From NCBI GenBank assembly GCA_020634435.1, contig JACKBS010000010.1:248001-312000 (forward strand): DNA of 64,000 nucleotides, read 5' to 3'. Shown here one piece after another: positions 1 to 7,595 of this stretch (position 1 is its first letter; each line of letters begins with the position of its first letter). The position numbers were made by a program, and so were the translations under genes. The stretch comes from Ardenticatenaceae bacterium. Lineage in GTDB: Bacteria > Chloroflexota > Anaerolineae > Promineifilales > Promineifilaceae. The notes under the pieces are model-generated. The model was not told where the DNA came from and made no database searches. It was given only the letters and a program-made list of their open reading frames with translations.

Positions 1-49
1 TCAGTTCTTGGGCGTAAATAATGTTTTCTTGAGCAGTCATTTCTGACAT
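1..49 (-). CDS. Partial CDS, 5' end only (unknown product)
   Basis: A minus-strand reading frame opens with ATG at 49 and stays open to the window edge, giving MSEMTAQENIIYAQEL. An AAGGGG stretch about 9-12 bases upstream (near 60-65) could be its ribosome binding site. It lies just downstream, on the same strand, of the terminator of the GlsB-like gene. Only 16 residues are visible, so no function can be assigned. It could also be a chance frame. Confidence 0.4.
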   Translation of the reverse strand, partial: MSEMTAQENIIYAQEL

Positions 50-68
50 TGCATAAAGCCCCTTTTGT

Positions 69-104
69 AAAAAAATACCCCTGCACCAGCGGTGCAGAGG
101 TATC
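69..104 (-). terminator. Rho-independent terminator of the GlsB-like gene
   Basis: On the minus strand a GC-rich hairpin (CTGCACC, loop GCT, GGTGCAG), extended by ATACC/GGTAT pairs, is followed directly by a run of seven or more T. It sits about 40 bases past the stop codon of the gene ending at 140. Confidence 0.8.
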
Positions 105-139
105 TATTTTTCATGCTTTAACTAAAAAGCTTTGGATTA

Positions 140-400
140 TTAGGACGCGCGGCGCAGAACACCGACGAGAAACAGAAGCACAATGGCTCCAACGGTGGCG
201 ACAATCAGTGTCCAGAAGTTGAAACCTGTGTCACCCGGCAGGCCAAGTACGTTGAACAAGAACCCACCAACCAAAGCGCCAACAATACCGACAATGATAT
301 TTGCCAGGGCGCCCATTTGAGCATCGCGGCCCATCACCATGCTGGCGATCCAACCTGCTGCTGCACCCAAGATAATCCATAAAATTAAGTTAACTAACAT
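140..400 (-). CDS. GlsB/YeaQ/YmgE-family stress-response membrane protein
   Basis: Small integral membrane protein of 86 residues. Three hydrophobic segments alternate with Gly-rich turns: residues ~2-20 with GAAAGWIAS, ~31-55 with GIVGALVGG, and ~62-82. This is the layout of the transglycosylase-associated/GlsB family, whose members are linked to general stress responses in many bacteria; the molecular activity is not established. The start at 400 (MLVNLILW) is preferred over a longer frame beginning at 418 because AAGGAGG lies six bases upstream of it. It is monocistronic, with its own terminator downstream. Confidence 0.85.
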   Translation of the reverse strand: MLVNLILWIILGAAAGWIASMVMGRDAQMGALANIIVGIVGALVGGFLFNVLGLPGDTGFNFWTLIVATVGAIVLLFLVGVLRRAS

Positions 401-527
401 GTTTTGCCTCCTTCGCAAAGTTGATTAAGATGAAATAAAACTCAATTTGTTCTACGTGCTCCATCATACGAAATGACAGGGTCGGTTTCTATGTGTCTGG
501 ATATATACGATAGATACAGTTTGTTTA

Positions 528-543
528 TGACCAGTACTGGCCA
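528..543. promoter_or_regulatory. Inverted repeat upstream of the metal ABC operon
   Basis: The 16-bp near-perfect palindrome TGACCAGTACTGGCCA (one mismatched pair) lies about 105 bases upstream of the ABC ATPase start, in the 246-base gap between divergent genes. Its size and position fit an operator. It does not resemble the usual AT-rich Zur or Mnt boxes, so the regulator is unknown. No clear -35/-10 pair was identified in this gap. Confidence 0.35.
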
Positions 544-646
544 TCCCTTTTAGTGGAGAGTGAACATTGAAAGAGCGCCCGTTAGCCAGGGATGGGGCAC
601 AAGAGCATTAATCGTCAACCGAGAGAAAGTAATATAAAATATCAAT

Positions 647-1531
647 ATGACTCATTTCATGAATGCACTTGCCGGGCGTGGTGTGGCCCATGACCCTCAA
701 ACACCGTCGTTGCAGATGGCTGATGTTTCAGTGGCTTATGCCGCTGGCGCCCAAAATGTTTCGGTGACGACCAATGGTGGAAACGGCCGTGTTTATGCCC
801 TGCAACACATCAACTTTTCGGCCCAGCGCGGTGAGCGTATTGCCGTGGTTGGCCCCAATGGCGCAGGCAAAAGCACCTTGTTCAAGCTTATCGTGGGCAC
901 GGTAAAGCCCAGCGAGGGGCAGGTTCACATTTTTGGCCACGGGCCAGATGGGCACATTTGCATTGGCTACGTGCCGCAGCGCAACGAGATCGATTGGTCC
1001 TTTCCGGTAACGGTGGAGGATGTGGTGATGATGGGGCGGGTGGGGCAGATTGGCCTTTTCCGCTGGCCACGCCGCGCTGATTGGGAAGTAGTCCACCACA
1101 GCCTGGAGCGGGTCGAAGCGACCCATCTGGCCAAAAAGCAGATTGGGGAGCTGTCTGGTGGGCAGCAGCAGCGCGTCTTCATCGCCCGTGCTCTGGCCCA
1201 AGAAGCGGAACTGCTCTTACTCGATGAACCGCTCAACGGCCTGGACCTGCCCAGCCAGCAAGCCATCTTTGATATTTTAGATGGGCTGCGGCCCGACGGC
1301 GTAACGGTGCTGGTCGCCACCCACGATTTGCAGCTGGCGGCAGACCGCTTCGACAAGATTATGCTGCTGAATCATCGCATTGTGGCCTTTGCGTCACCAA
1401 CGGCCGTACTCACCCCCGATAATTTACTGCAAGCCTACGGCGGCCATGTGCACCACCTGCCCGGCGCGGAGCAGGGCATTCTGGTGGACGACTGCTGCGG
1501 CCATGACGAGCCGGTGATCGGTGAACGGTAA
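647..1531 (+). CDS. Metal (Zn/Mn-type) ABC transporter ATP-binding protein
   Basis: ATPase that would power import of a divalent metal through the permease encoded next. 294 residues: Walker A GPNGAGKST at 69-77, signature LSGGQQQR at 169-176, Walker B LLLLDEP at 189-195, switch histidine in VATHDL. The GYVPQRNEIDWSFP stretch and the ABC-3 permease partner place it in the ZnuC/MntB/TroB group. The N-terminus carries about 25 extra residues, and the first strand is separated from Walker A by an unusual loop (VTTNGGNGRV) that contains a copy of the ACGGCCGT repeat. The C-terminus ends in a His/Cys-rich tail (GGHVHHL, DDCCGHDE) that could bind metal; that is inference. No substrate-binding protein gene is adjacent in the window. 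Confidence 0.9.
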   Translation: MTHFMNALAGRGVAHDPQTPSLQMADVSVAYAAGAQNVSVTTNGGNGRVYALQHINFSAQRGERIAVVGPNGAGKSTLFKLIVGTVKPSEGQVHIFGHGPDGHICIGYVPQRNEIDWSFPVTVEDVVMMGRVGQIGLFRWPRRADWEVVHHSLERVEATHLAKKQIGELSGGQQQRVFIARALAQEAELLLLDEPLNGLDLPSQQAIFDILDGLRPDGVTVLVATHDLQLAADRFDKIMLLNHRIVAFASPTAVLTPDNLLQAYGGHVHHLPGAEQGILVDDCCGHDEPVIGER

Positions 1532-1593
1532 TCCGTGAACCGTAGCGACTTTTCCACCGATAACCGTTAACCGTTTACCGTTTACCGATAACC
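1513..1593. repeat. Imperfect inverted repeat spanning the ATPase-permease junction
   Basis: Bases 1513-1531, which are the last codons of the ATPase gene, are an imperfect reverse complement (17 of 19) of 1575-1593, which abut the permease ATG. The gap also carries direct AACCGTT/TACCGTT units. The arm next to the ATG leaves no Shine-Dalgarno sequence, so an mRNA hairpin may influence permease translation. Confidence 0.55.
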
Positions 1594-2424
1594 ATGAATT
1601 TACTGCTTGATCCCCTTCAATTTTCCTTTATTGTGCGTGCCCTGATTGCGGCCGTTTTGGTGGGCATTGTGTGCTCGGTGCTGGGCACGTATGTGGTGCT
1701 GCGCGGCATGGCGTTTTTTGGCGATGCCCTGGCGCATACCATTCTGCCGGGTGTGGTGGTGGCCTTTTTGCTTGGCTGGCCGCTGGCGGTAGGGGCGCTG
1801 ATCATGGGTGTGTTTACGGCCGTTGGCATTGGGGCCCTCAGCAGCCGGGGTGTGGTAAAGGAAGACACAGCCATTGGCGTAATTTTTGCTGGGGCGTTTG
1901 CCTTGGGCGTGGCTTTGCTCTCGGTGACAGGGAATTATACGGTGGACCTGGCTCACTTTTTGTTTGGTAATTTGTTAGGGGTTTCAACGGGTGATTTGTG
2001 GGTAACGGCCGTACTCGGTCTTATCGTCCTGCTCATTGTTTTCTTTTTCTATAAAGAGTTCATGGTTATTTCCTTTGATCCCGTGCTGGCCACAACGCTG
2101 CGGCTGCCCGCCACCTTTTTGCGCTACCTGCTGCTGGTGCTCATTGCCGTTACGATTGTGGTTTCCTTGCAGGTAGTGGGCATTGCCCTCATGGTCGCCA
2201 TGCTGGTGACGCCCGCGGCCGCCGCCTCGCTGCTTACTCGCCGCCTGACGCCGATGATGTTTATTGCGGCGACCATCGGGGCATTTTCTGGCGCGGCAGG
2301 GCTGTATGCCTCGTATTACCTGGATATTGCCTCTGGCCCGGCGGTTGTGCTGGTGGCCACCGTCATTTTTGCCCTGGCCTTCCTGTTCGCGCCTGAGCGT
2401 GGCTTGCTTTGGCGACGGAATTAA
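1594..2424 (+). CDS. Metal ABC transporter permease (ABC-3/ZnuB family)
   Basis: 276-residue polytopic membrane protein with about eight hydrophobic segments, beginning with a long helix at ~10-35 and ending with one at ~245-268. It has the features of ABC-3 family permeases: an early VLGTYVVLRGMAFFGDALAH segment and the central GNLLGVSTGDLW. It would form the channel for zinc or manganese uptake, energised by the upstream ATPase. It starts 62 bases after the ATPase stop, with no Shine-Dalgarno but within an inverted repeat. Metal specificity cannot be read from the sequence; the Fur-family gene immediately downstream favours zinc or manganese. Confidence 0.9.
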   Translation: MNLLLDPLQFSFIVRALIAAVLVGIVCSVLGTYVVLRGMAFFGDALAHTILPGVVVAFLLGWPLAVGALIMGVFTAVGIGALSSRGVVKEDTAIGVIFAGAFALGVALLSVTGNYTVDLAHFLFGNLLGVSTGDLWVTAVLGLIVLLIVFFFYKEFMVISFDPVLATTLRLPATFLRYLLLVLIAVTIVVSLQVVGIALMVAMLVTPAAAASLLTRRLTPMMFIAATIGAFSGAAGLYASYYLDIASGPAVVLVATVIFALAFLFAPERGLLWRRN

Positions 2425-2476
2425 AGTTCAGGGTAAAGGCCCAGGCCATAGCGCTGTGCGGTAAACAATCTGGCTT

Positions 2477-2914
2477 ATGAATGAAAAAAGTTTGCAAACA
2501 CGCTTAAACAATATTCAAGCAGTTCTGAAGCGAAAAGGCTTCCGGCTAACCAACTCGCGCCAAAAAATTGTGGAGGCGTTGTTGGGCTGCGGCGGGCACA
2601 TCACCGCCGATGGCTTATTGGAAGTGGTTCACCAAATTGACCCCTCTGTAGGGCGTATGACGGTGTATCGCACGTTGGAACTGCTCAGCGAGCTAGGGTT
2701 GATTCGCCCGGTTTACCAGGGCACGGGCGCGGCCCACTACATTTTGCTCGATGGGGGGCACCACCACCACCTGATTTGCTCAGGCTGTGATGCGGTATTT
2801 GAATTTGAGGAGTGTGGCTTGCAGGAGATGAGTAAGCTGCTGGCCGAACGGTTTAATTTTGAGATTGAGGGGCACCTGGTGGAATTTTACGGCCGTTGCC
2901 CCAACTGCCAGTAA
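2477..2914 (+). CDS. Fur-family metal-responsive repressor (Zur-like)
   Basis: 145 residues. The N-terminal winged helix (about 10-85, with KGFRLTNSRQKIVEALL and the recognition-helix region VGRMTVYRTLELL) is followed by the dimerisation/metal domain. HHHHLICSGC and the terminal CPNC supply the two CxxC pairs of the structural zinc site, with further His/Glu ligands between them (EFEECGL). It follows the ABC permease by 52 bases and is probably co-transcribed, so autoregulated control of metal uptake is the simplest role. Zur is favoured over Fur or PerR by the neighbours only. Its 3' end overlaps the convergent DUF1294 gene by 28 bases. Confidence 0.85.
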   Translation: MNEKSLQTRLNNIQAVLKRKGFRLTNSRQKIVEALLGCGGHITADGLLEVVHQIDPSVGRMTVYRTLELLSELGLIRPVYQGTGAAHYILLDGGHHHHLICSGCDAVFEFEECGLQEMSKLLAERFNFEIEGHLVEFYGRCPNCQ

Positions 2915-3174
2915 ATCAAAACCGCAATCTGTACGATTGCAATTCCCCAAAACTTCCACAGAAACGACAGTTTGCGTGTTTTGTGACGCGGCTGCATCAG
3001 GTACATGGCAATGTATGCCCCTGGCGTGCCGCCAACCAGAGCCAGCAGCAGCAAACGACTCTCTGGCACCCGCGAACGGCCGCTCCCGGCCACCATCTTG
3101 TCATAGCGATATATCACCACAGTGATGATGTTAATCGCCAGCAGCCAGATCAAAATTCCCTCAAAAAGCGACAC
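2887..3174 (-). CDS. DUF1294-family small membrane protein
   Basis: 95-residue membrane protein with two N-terminal hydrophobic stretches flanking YRYDKMVAGSGRSRVPE, then LLLLALVGGTPGAYIAMYLMQPRHKT, the hallmark of DUF1294 (a YDK..A....R.PE motif, then GG..GA...M...RHKT). Function is unknown. I place the start at a GTG at 3174 (MSLFEGILIW) because AAAGGAG lies six bases upstream. The longer frame from 3195 begins in the terminator of the upstream gene. It converges on and overlaps the Fur-family gene. Confidence 0.8.
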   Translation of the reverse strand: MSLFEGILIWLLAINIITVVIYRYDKMVAGSGRSRVPESRLLLLALVGGTPGAYIAMYLMQPRHKTRKLSFLWKFWGIAIVQIAVLIYWQLGQRP

Positions 3175-3194
3175 GTAGCTCTCCTTTGTCTGCA

Positions 3195-3233
3195 AAAATA
3201 AAAAAAGGCCCTGACGTTGCCGCCAGAGCCTTT
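3195..3233 (-). terminator. Terminator of the SH3b-repeat protein gene
   Basis: On the minus strand the hairpin AAAAGGC(t)CTG(g)CG...CG(t)CAG(g)GCCTTTT is followed by a T-rich tract (3195-3206 on the plus strand are mostly A). It begins about 16 bases after the stop codon at 3250. Confidence 0.75.
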
Positions 3234-3249
3234 TATCAAATCGGTTTGG

Positions 3250-4920
3250 TTAGTTGGTAATGGGTAAGCTGTTAAGCGTGGTGGCGGTTTGAATATATGC
3301 CGCGTTGACCCAACCGACGACGCCATTGTTCAGCCGCACTTTTACCCAACTGGAGTCGGCATTGCGCCCAATCAGCGCCACGCCCTGGTCCTGGTAGACC
3401 ACGGCCACAACGCCATAGCTGATATCTGGCCCAGAACGGACATTGAGAGCGGCCGTATTGACCAGACCAGAGGTTGACAGCGTGGGCACATCCTCAACGG
3501 GCAGGCTGTTGATGCTGTAGCCGGTGGTAAGCAGGGTGGCATTGACCCAGCCTTGGGTGCCGCTGCTCAGCTGAACTTTCACCCAGGTGCTGTTGCTGTT
3601 GCGGGCCAGCATGGTAACGACCTGCCCTTGATAGGCGGCGGCTACGACGCCATAGCCAATGCCTGGTCCAGAGCGTACGTTAAGGGCACCTGTGGCCACT
3701 GTTGCCGAATTAGCCGCCGGTACGGGTGTGGCTGTGCTGGCCGGAGTGGTGGTGCCATCCATCACTGGCAAATTGCCTACTGGAATGGAAAGTTGAACGT
3801 ATTGCGCGCCAATCCAGCCTTCCTGGCCATCGCTCAAGCGTACTTTGAGCCAGGTGCTATCGGCATTGCGGCCCACGGCATTAACCTGTAGTCCTTGATA
3901 CACCGAGCCAGTCACCGGATAGTTCAGTCCTGGACCTGAGTGCAAACTCAGCACCGCACCCGGCGCAACCGGCACGGGCGGTTCGGGGGCTGCCGGGCTG
4001 TCGGCCAGCGGTAAGCTGCTGATGGCGACGTTGGCGGTGAGCAGTGAGGCATTGGCCCACCCTTCGGTGTTGTTGCCCAGGCGAATCTTGACCCAGGAAC
4101 TATTGGCGTTGCGCCCTAGCAGCATAACCGTTTGGCCTTGGGAGGCAACGGTGATAACGCTGTAGGACACGCCTGGCCCGGAACGCACGTTTAACGCACC
4201 GGTGGAAACCAGCGCTGTGGCGGTTACGGTTGGGGTGTCTAGCACGGGCAGGCTGCTAATGGCGACGTTGGGCGTGATGTAGGCACCATCGGCATTAACC
4301 CAGCCTTCGGTGCCATTGGCCAGCCGGATTTTAGCCCAGGTGCTGTTGGCGTTTCGCCCAATTAGGCTAACGACCGTGCCCTGGTTGACCACCGCTACCG
4401 GGCTATAGGCCAGGCTGGGGCCGCTGCGTACGTTGAGTGCGCCCGTCGCTACCGTGGCACTGGCCCCTGTGACGGGTACGGCCGTTGCGGTCGGTGTCGG
4501 TGTGTTGGGAACGGCCGTTGCCGTAGCAGTGGGAGTTGTTGTTGCCGATGTGGTAGAAGTCGCGGTTGCCGTAGCGGTCGTGGGAATCACCAGTGGCAAG
4601 GTGCTGATTGCCACGCTGGGGTCGATGTAGCTGCTGTTGGCATTGACCCAACCCAGGGTGGCATTGGGTGTCTGAACATAGGCCCAGGAACTGTCTTCAT
4701 TGCGGCCCAGCAGCGTGAGCACATTGCCCTGATACACCACGGCCACAACGCCGTAGCTTGGGCCCGGCCCGGAACGAACATTGAGTGCGCCGGTGGTTAC
4801 AACGGCCGTTTCTGTTTGCGCCGCCGTATGTTTAACAAAAACCTGGCCCGTAGCAAATAAAAGTGCGAAGAGGAATAGAACGAGAAACCAATGCTTACGG
4901 TTTTTCACAAATCGGGTCAT
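3250..4920 (-). CDS. Secreted protein with six bacterial SH3 (SH3b) repeats
   Basis: 556 residues: signal peptide (~1-32, hydrophobic core WFLVLFLFALLFATG) followed by six SH3b domains. Five start with a recurring ALNVRSGP(G/S) motif; the fourth has a diverged LSLHSGPG version. Each continues with a VV.QG..V.LLGRN..S.W.K(V/I)RL..G..GWVNA pattern. Thr/Ala/Pro-rich linkers separate some repeats, the longest after the first. SH3b domains usually bind peptidoglycan or cell-surface ligands, so an envelope-associated adhesive or structural role is likely; no catalytic domain is present. The ATG at 4920 is chosen because AAGGAGG lies six bases upstream, with a plausible promoter at 4957-4986. The gene is monocistronic. 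Confidence 0.85.
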   Translation of the reverse strand: MTRFVKNRKHWFLVLFLFALLFATGQVFVKHTAAQTETAVVTTGALNVRSGPGPSYGVVAVVYQGNVLTLLGRNEDSSWAYVQTPNATLGWVNANSSYIDPSVAISTLPLVIPTTATATATSTTSATTTPTATATAVPNTPTPTATAVPVTGASATVATGALNVRSGPSLAYSPVAVVNQGTVVSLIGRNANSTWAKIRLANGTEGWVNADGAYITPNVAISSLPVLDTPTVTATALVSTGALNVRSGPGVSYSVITVASQGQTVMLLGRNANSSWVKIRLGNNTEGWANASLLTANVAISSLPLADSPAAPEPPVPVAPGAVLSLHSGPGLNYPVTGSVYQGLQVNAVGRNADSTWLKVRLSDGQEGWIGAQYVQLSIPVGNLPVMDGTTTPASTATPVPAANSATVATGALNVRSGPGIGYGVVAAAYQGQVVTMLARNSNSTWVKVQLSSGTQGWVNATLLTTGYSINSLPVEDVPTLSTSGLVNTAALNVRSGPDISYGVVAVVYQDQGVALIGRNADSSWVKVRLNNGVVGWVNAAYIQTATTLNSLPITN

Positions 4921-4956
4921 AATTGTCCTCCTTGACATGACATAACGTCCAAATAC

Positions 4957-4986
4957 AGTATAGACGAGAACCTGTTCATTCTGCAA
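4957..4986 (-). promoter_or_regulatory. Candidate sigma70-type promoter for the SH3b gene
   Basis: Minus-strand TTGCAG (4981-4986) and TATACT (4957-4962) are separated by 18 bases and lie about 40 bases upstream of the ATG at 4920. Confidence 0.45.
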
Positions 4987-5040
4987 GAGGAGATTATGTA
5001 ACGCTCGATCGTTGCCCTCGCAAAACCAACTCTGCCTCGG

Positions 5041-5046
5041 TATAAT
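5041..5046 (+). promoter_or_regulatory. Candidate -10 element for the mutase subunit/MeaB operon
   Basis: A perfect TATAAT lies 60 bases upstream of the ATG at 5106, in the region divergent from the SH3b gene. No convincing -35 at 16-18 bases was seen. Confidence 0.35.
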
Positions 5047-5105
5047 CAACGCCGGATTTTACAAGACGACCCACAACAACCCACGCCTTGGAGACTGCAC
5101 AGTTT

Positions 5106-5525
5106 ATGGAACAGACAAAACCGCGTATTTTAATTGCCAAGCCTGGCCTCGATGGGCACGATCGCGGCGCCAAAGTAGTGGCCCGCGCTTTGCGAGATGC
5201 GGGCATGGAAGTCATTTACACTGGCTTGCGCCAAACGCCGGAGATGGTGGTGGAAGCCGCCCTCCAGGAGGACGCCGATGCCATTGGCCTAAGCATCCTA
5301 TCTGGCGCTCACATGCCGCTGGTGAAGCGAATTGTGGAGTTGCTAGAAGCCAACCAGATGACCGATGTGCCTCTTTTTCTCGGGGGCATCATTCCCAATG
5401 AAGATGTGCCGGTGCTCAAGGAACTAGGGGTCACCGGCATTTTTGGTCCTGGGGCCAGCATGGATGAGATCATTGCCTTTATTTGGGATGCCATCGGTGG
5501 TGGACCTGCCGGGGATGCCGCGTGA
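5106..5525 (+). CDS. Cobalamin-binding subunit of a methylmalonyl-CoA-mutase-type enzyme
   Basis: 139-residue B12-binding domain. The N-terminal RILIAKPGLDGHDRGAKVVA includes the DxHxxG motif whose histidine is the lower axial cobalt ligand. SILSGAHM and the GGIIP loop complete the Rossmann-like cobalamin fold. Free-standing proteins of this length are small subunits of split acyl-CoA mutases. The ATG at 5106 is preferred to a TTG at 5088, which lacks any Shine-Dalgarno. The gene overlaps the MeaB start by four bases, so the pair is translationally coupled. The catalytic large subunit is not in the window; whether this serves methylmalonyl-, ethylmalonyl- or isobutyryl-CoA mutase cannot be told. 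Confidence 0.85.
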   Translation: MEQTKPRILIAKPGLDGHDRGAKVVARALRDAGMEVIYTGLRQTPEMVVEAALQEDADAIGLSILSGAHMPLVKRIVELLEANQMTDVPLFLGGIIPNEDVPVLKELGVTGIFGPGASMDEIIAFIWDAIGGGPAGDAA

Positions 5526-6526
5526 ACGTTCTGATTGAACAGGTGCGTCAGGGCCAGATTCGGGCGATTGCCCGCCTGATCACCCAGGTGGAAAACAGTT
5601 CGACAGCCGCAGAACAGGCTATCGAGGCGTTGTATCCGTACACGGGCAAGGCGCATGTGGTCGGGCTAACGGGTTCGCCAGGTGCGGGCAAAAGCACCGT
5701 GGTGAATGCCCTGGTGAAGACCCTGCGGCAGCAAAATGTGCGGGTGGGCATCATTGCCGTGGACCCAACCAGCCCGTTTACTGGCGGCGCACTGCTGGGT
5801 GATCGGGTGCGAATGCGTGATTTATCGGGCGATCCGGGTGTCTATATTCGCAGCATGGCCTCACGGGGCAGCCTCGGCGGTTTGGCTAAAGCCACGGCCT
5901 CGGTGATCAAGGTGCTGGACGCTGCTGGCTTTGACTATGTGCTGGTGGAAACTGTTGGTGCTGGGCAAGCTGAGGTGGATATTGCCAATGCCGCCCACAC
6001 GACGGTAGTGATTGAAGCGCCGGGCATGGGTGATGAAATCCAATCGATCAAAGCGGGCATTTTGGAAATTGCCGACATTTTGGTCGTTAACAAGGCCGAT
6101 CGACCGGGTGCTGATCGCACGGTACGGTCTTTGAAAATGATGCTGCATTTGGGTCCAGTGGGGGGAACGCGGCAAAGCGGCCGTATTTCTTCCCCGTCCA
6201 CTGCCAGCCAAAATGGCGCTGCCTGGAATATTCCGGTGCTGGAAACGGTGGCTACCGAGGAAAAGGGTATGGCAGAATTGGCCGAGATGCTGGGTAAGCA
6301 CATGGCCCATCTGCGGCAAAGCGGCGAATGGTTAAAGCGCGAAAAGGAACGCAGCTGGCGCGAAGTGGAAATGCTGTTGCAAGAGCGGTTTATGGCGCAA
6401 TTTCAGGCGTCGGTGGCGCCAGAAGTGCGTGACGGTTTGTTAACGGCCGTTGCTGAGCGCAAAGTAGATCCGTTTACGGCCGTTCGCCAATTATTGGAAA
6501 AAACGGAAAGCAAACGTAAAGGTTAG
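5522..6526 (+). CDS. meaB: MeaB/ArgK-family GTPase chaperone of B12-dependent mutase
   Basis: 334-residue G3E-type P-loop GTPase that gates cofactor loading and protects the cobalamin mutase. Walker A GSPGAGKST at 51-59, switch region VDPTSPFTGGALLGDR, VETVGAGQAE (G3-like) and NKAD at about 189-192 (base specificity). The start is a GTG at 5522 overlapping the TGA of the upstream gene. A surface loop after residue ~205 (GGTRQSGRISSPS, encoded around an ACGGCCGT-derived CGGCCGT) looks like a lineage-specific insertion. Strong pairing with the B12 subunit supports the assignment. Confidence 0.92.
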   Translation: MNVLIEQVRQGQIRAIARLITQVENSSTAAEQAIEALYPYTGKAHVVGLTGSPGAGKSTVVNALVKTLRQQNVRVGIIAVDPTSPFTGGALLGDRVRMRDLSGDPGVYIRSMASRGSLGGLAKATASVIKVLDAAGFDYVLVETVGAGQAEVDIANAAHTTVVIEAPGMGDEIQSIKAGILEIADILVVNKADRPGADRTVRSLKMMLHLGPVGGTRQSGRISSPSTASQNGAAWNIPVLETVATEEKGMAELAEMLGKHMAHLRQSGEWLKREKERSWREVEMLLQERFMAQFQASVAPEVRDGLLTAVAERKVDPFTAVRQLLEKTESKRKG

Positions 6527-6541
6527 AAAAAGTATCCAATT

Positions 6542-7489
6542 ATGATGGCTTATGGAGATATCAAGTTGTTCGCCGGGTCTGGTTGCCCTGAGCTGGCACA
6601 GCGTATCGCTGAGTACGTTAAAATTCCTCTAAGCAGTTGGGACATCATCGAATTCCCCAATGAAAATTTGTTTGTTAAGTTGCAGGGCAGCGTGCGTGGC
6701 CAGGATGTTTATCTAATCCAAAGCCATTCTCGGCCGGTGCATCGCAACATCATGGAAACCTTGATCGCCATCGACTGCCTCAAGCGGGATTCCGCTGGCA
6801 GAATTACGGTGGTGGTGCCGTATATGGCATATTCGCAAAGCGATAAAAAAGACCAGCCTCGCGTGCCCATTTCGGCGCGTTTGCTGGCTGATCTCATCGA
6901 AGTGGCTGGTGCGGATCGCTGGATGACTATTGATTTGCACGCGGCGCAAATTCAAGGTTTCTATAAAATTCCCGGCGATTCCTTAACGGCTTTTCATGTT
7001 CTGGTAGACTACTTCCTGGAGAAAGAACTGGATGCCGTGGTTGTGACGCCGGACCTGGGTTTTGCCAAGCGTGGTCGCAATTTTGCCGCTGAGCTCGATT
7101 TGCCGCTGGCTTTTGTAGAAAAACGCCGCATCGGCAACCGCAACGATCGGGAAGCGCTGTCGCTGATTGGTTCGGTAGATGGCAAAGATGTGATCATTGT
7201 GGATGATCTGGTCGATACGGCTGGATCGATTCAGCAGGCGGTTGAACTGGTAAAGGCAAACGGTACAGGCGATGTGTATGTTACGTTTACCCATCCCGTT
7301 TTGTCTGGTCCAGCTTATGAGCGGCTGCAAAAGCTGCCAATCAAAGAAATTGTCACCACAGACACTATTCCGATCCCGGCGGAGAAAATGCTACCCAATA
7401 TCACCGTTTTGTCGGTGGCTGGGCTGCTGGGTGAGGTAATTTTGCGCTCGCATGAAGGGCGCAGCGTGGGTGAGTTGTTTAATGAGTAG
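6542..7489 (+). CDS. prs: Ribose-phosphate pyrophosphokinase (PRPP synthetase)
   Basis: 315 residues, the usual length. It makes PRPP from ribose-5-phosphate and ATP for nucleotide, His and Trp synthesis. Visible signatures: YMAYSQSDKKDQPRVPIS (ATP/flexible-loop region), the DLHAAQIQGF signature with the divalent-cation site, VVTPDLGFAKRGRNFA, and the PRPP loop VIIVDDLVDTAGS. The hexamer-type family fold is complete. It begins 15 bases after meaB and may be co-transcribed, but its role is housekeeping. Confidence 0.93.
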   Translation: MMAYGDIKLFAGSGCPELAQRIAEYVKIPLSSWDIIEFPNENLFVKLQGSVRGQDVYLIQSHSRPVHRNIMETLIAIDCLKRDSAGRITVVVPYMAYSQSDKKDQPRVPISARLLADLIEVAGADRWMTIDLHAAQIQGFYKIPGDSLTAFHVLVDYFLEKELDAVVVTPDLGFAKRGRNFAAELDLPLAFVEKRRIGNRNDREALSLIGSVDGKDVIIVDDLVDTAGSIQQAVELVKANGTGDVYVTFTHPVLSGPAYERLQKLPIKEIVTTDTIPIPAEKMLPNITVLSVAGLLGEVILRSHEGRSVGELFNE

Positions 7490-7595
7490 TGGGTGTGGTG
7501 AAATACGGCCGTTGGCCTTCTAACATAAAATTAAGGCAGCGCTGGTACACTACCACTCTTTTGTTTGAAGTAAAATCTTTTATAGAAGTGGGCTT

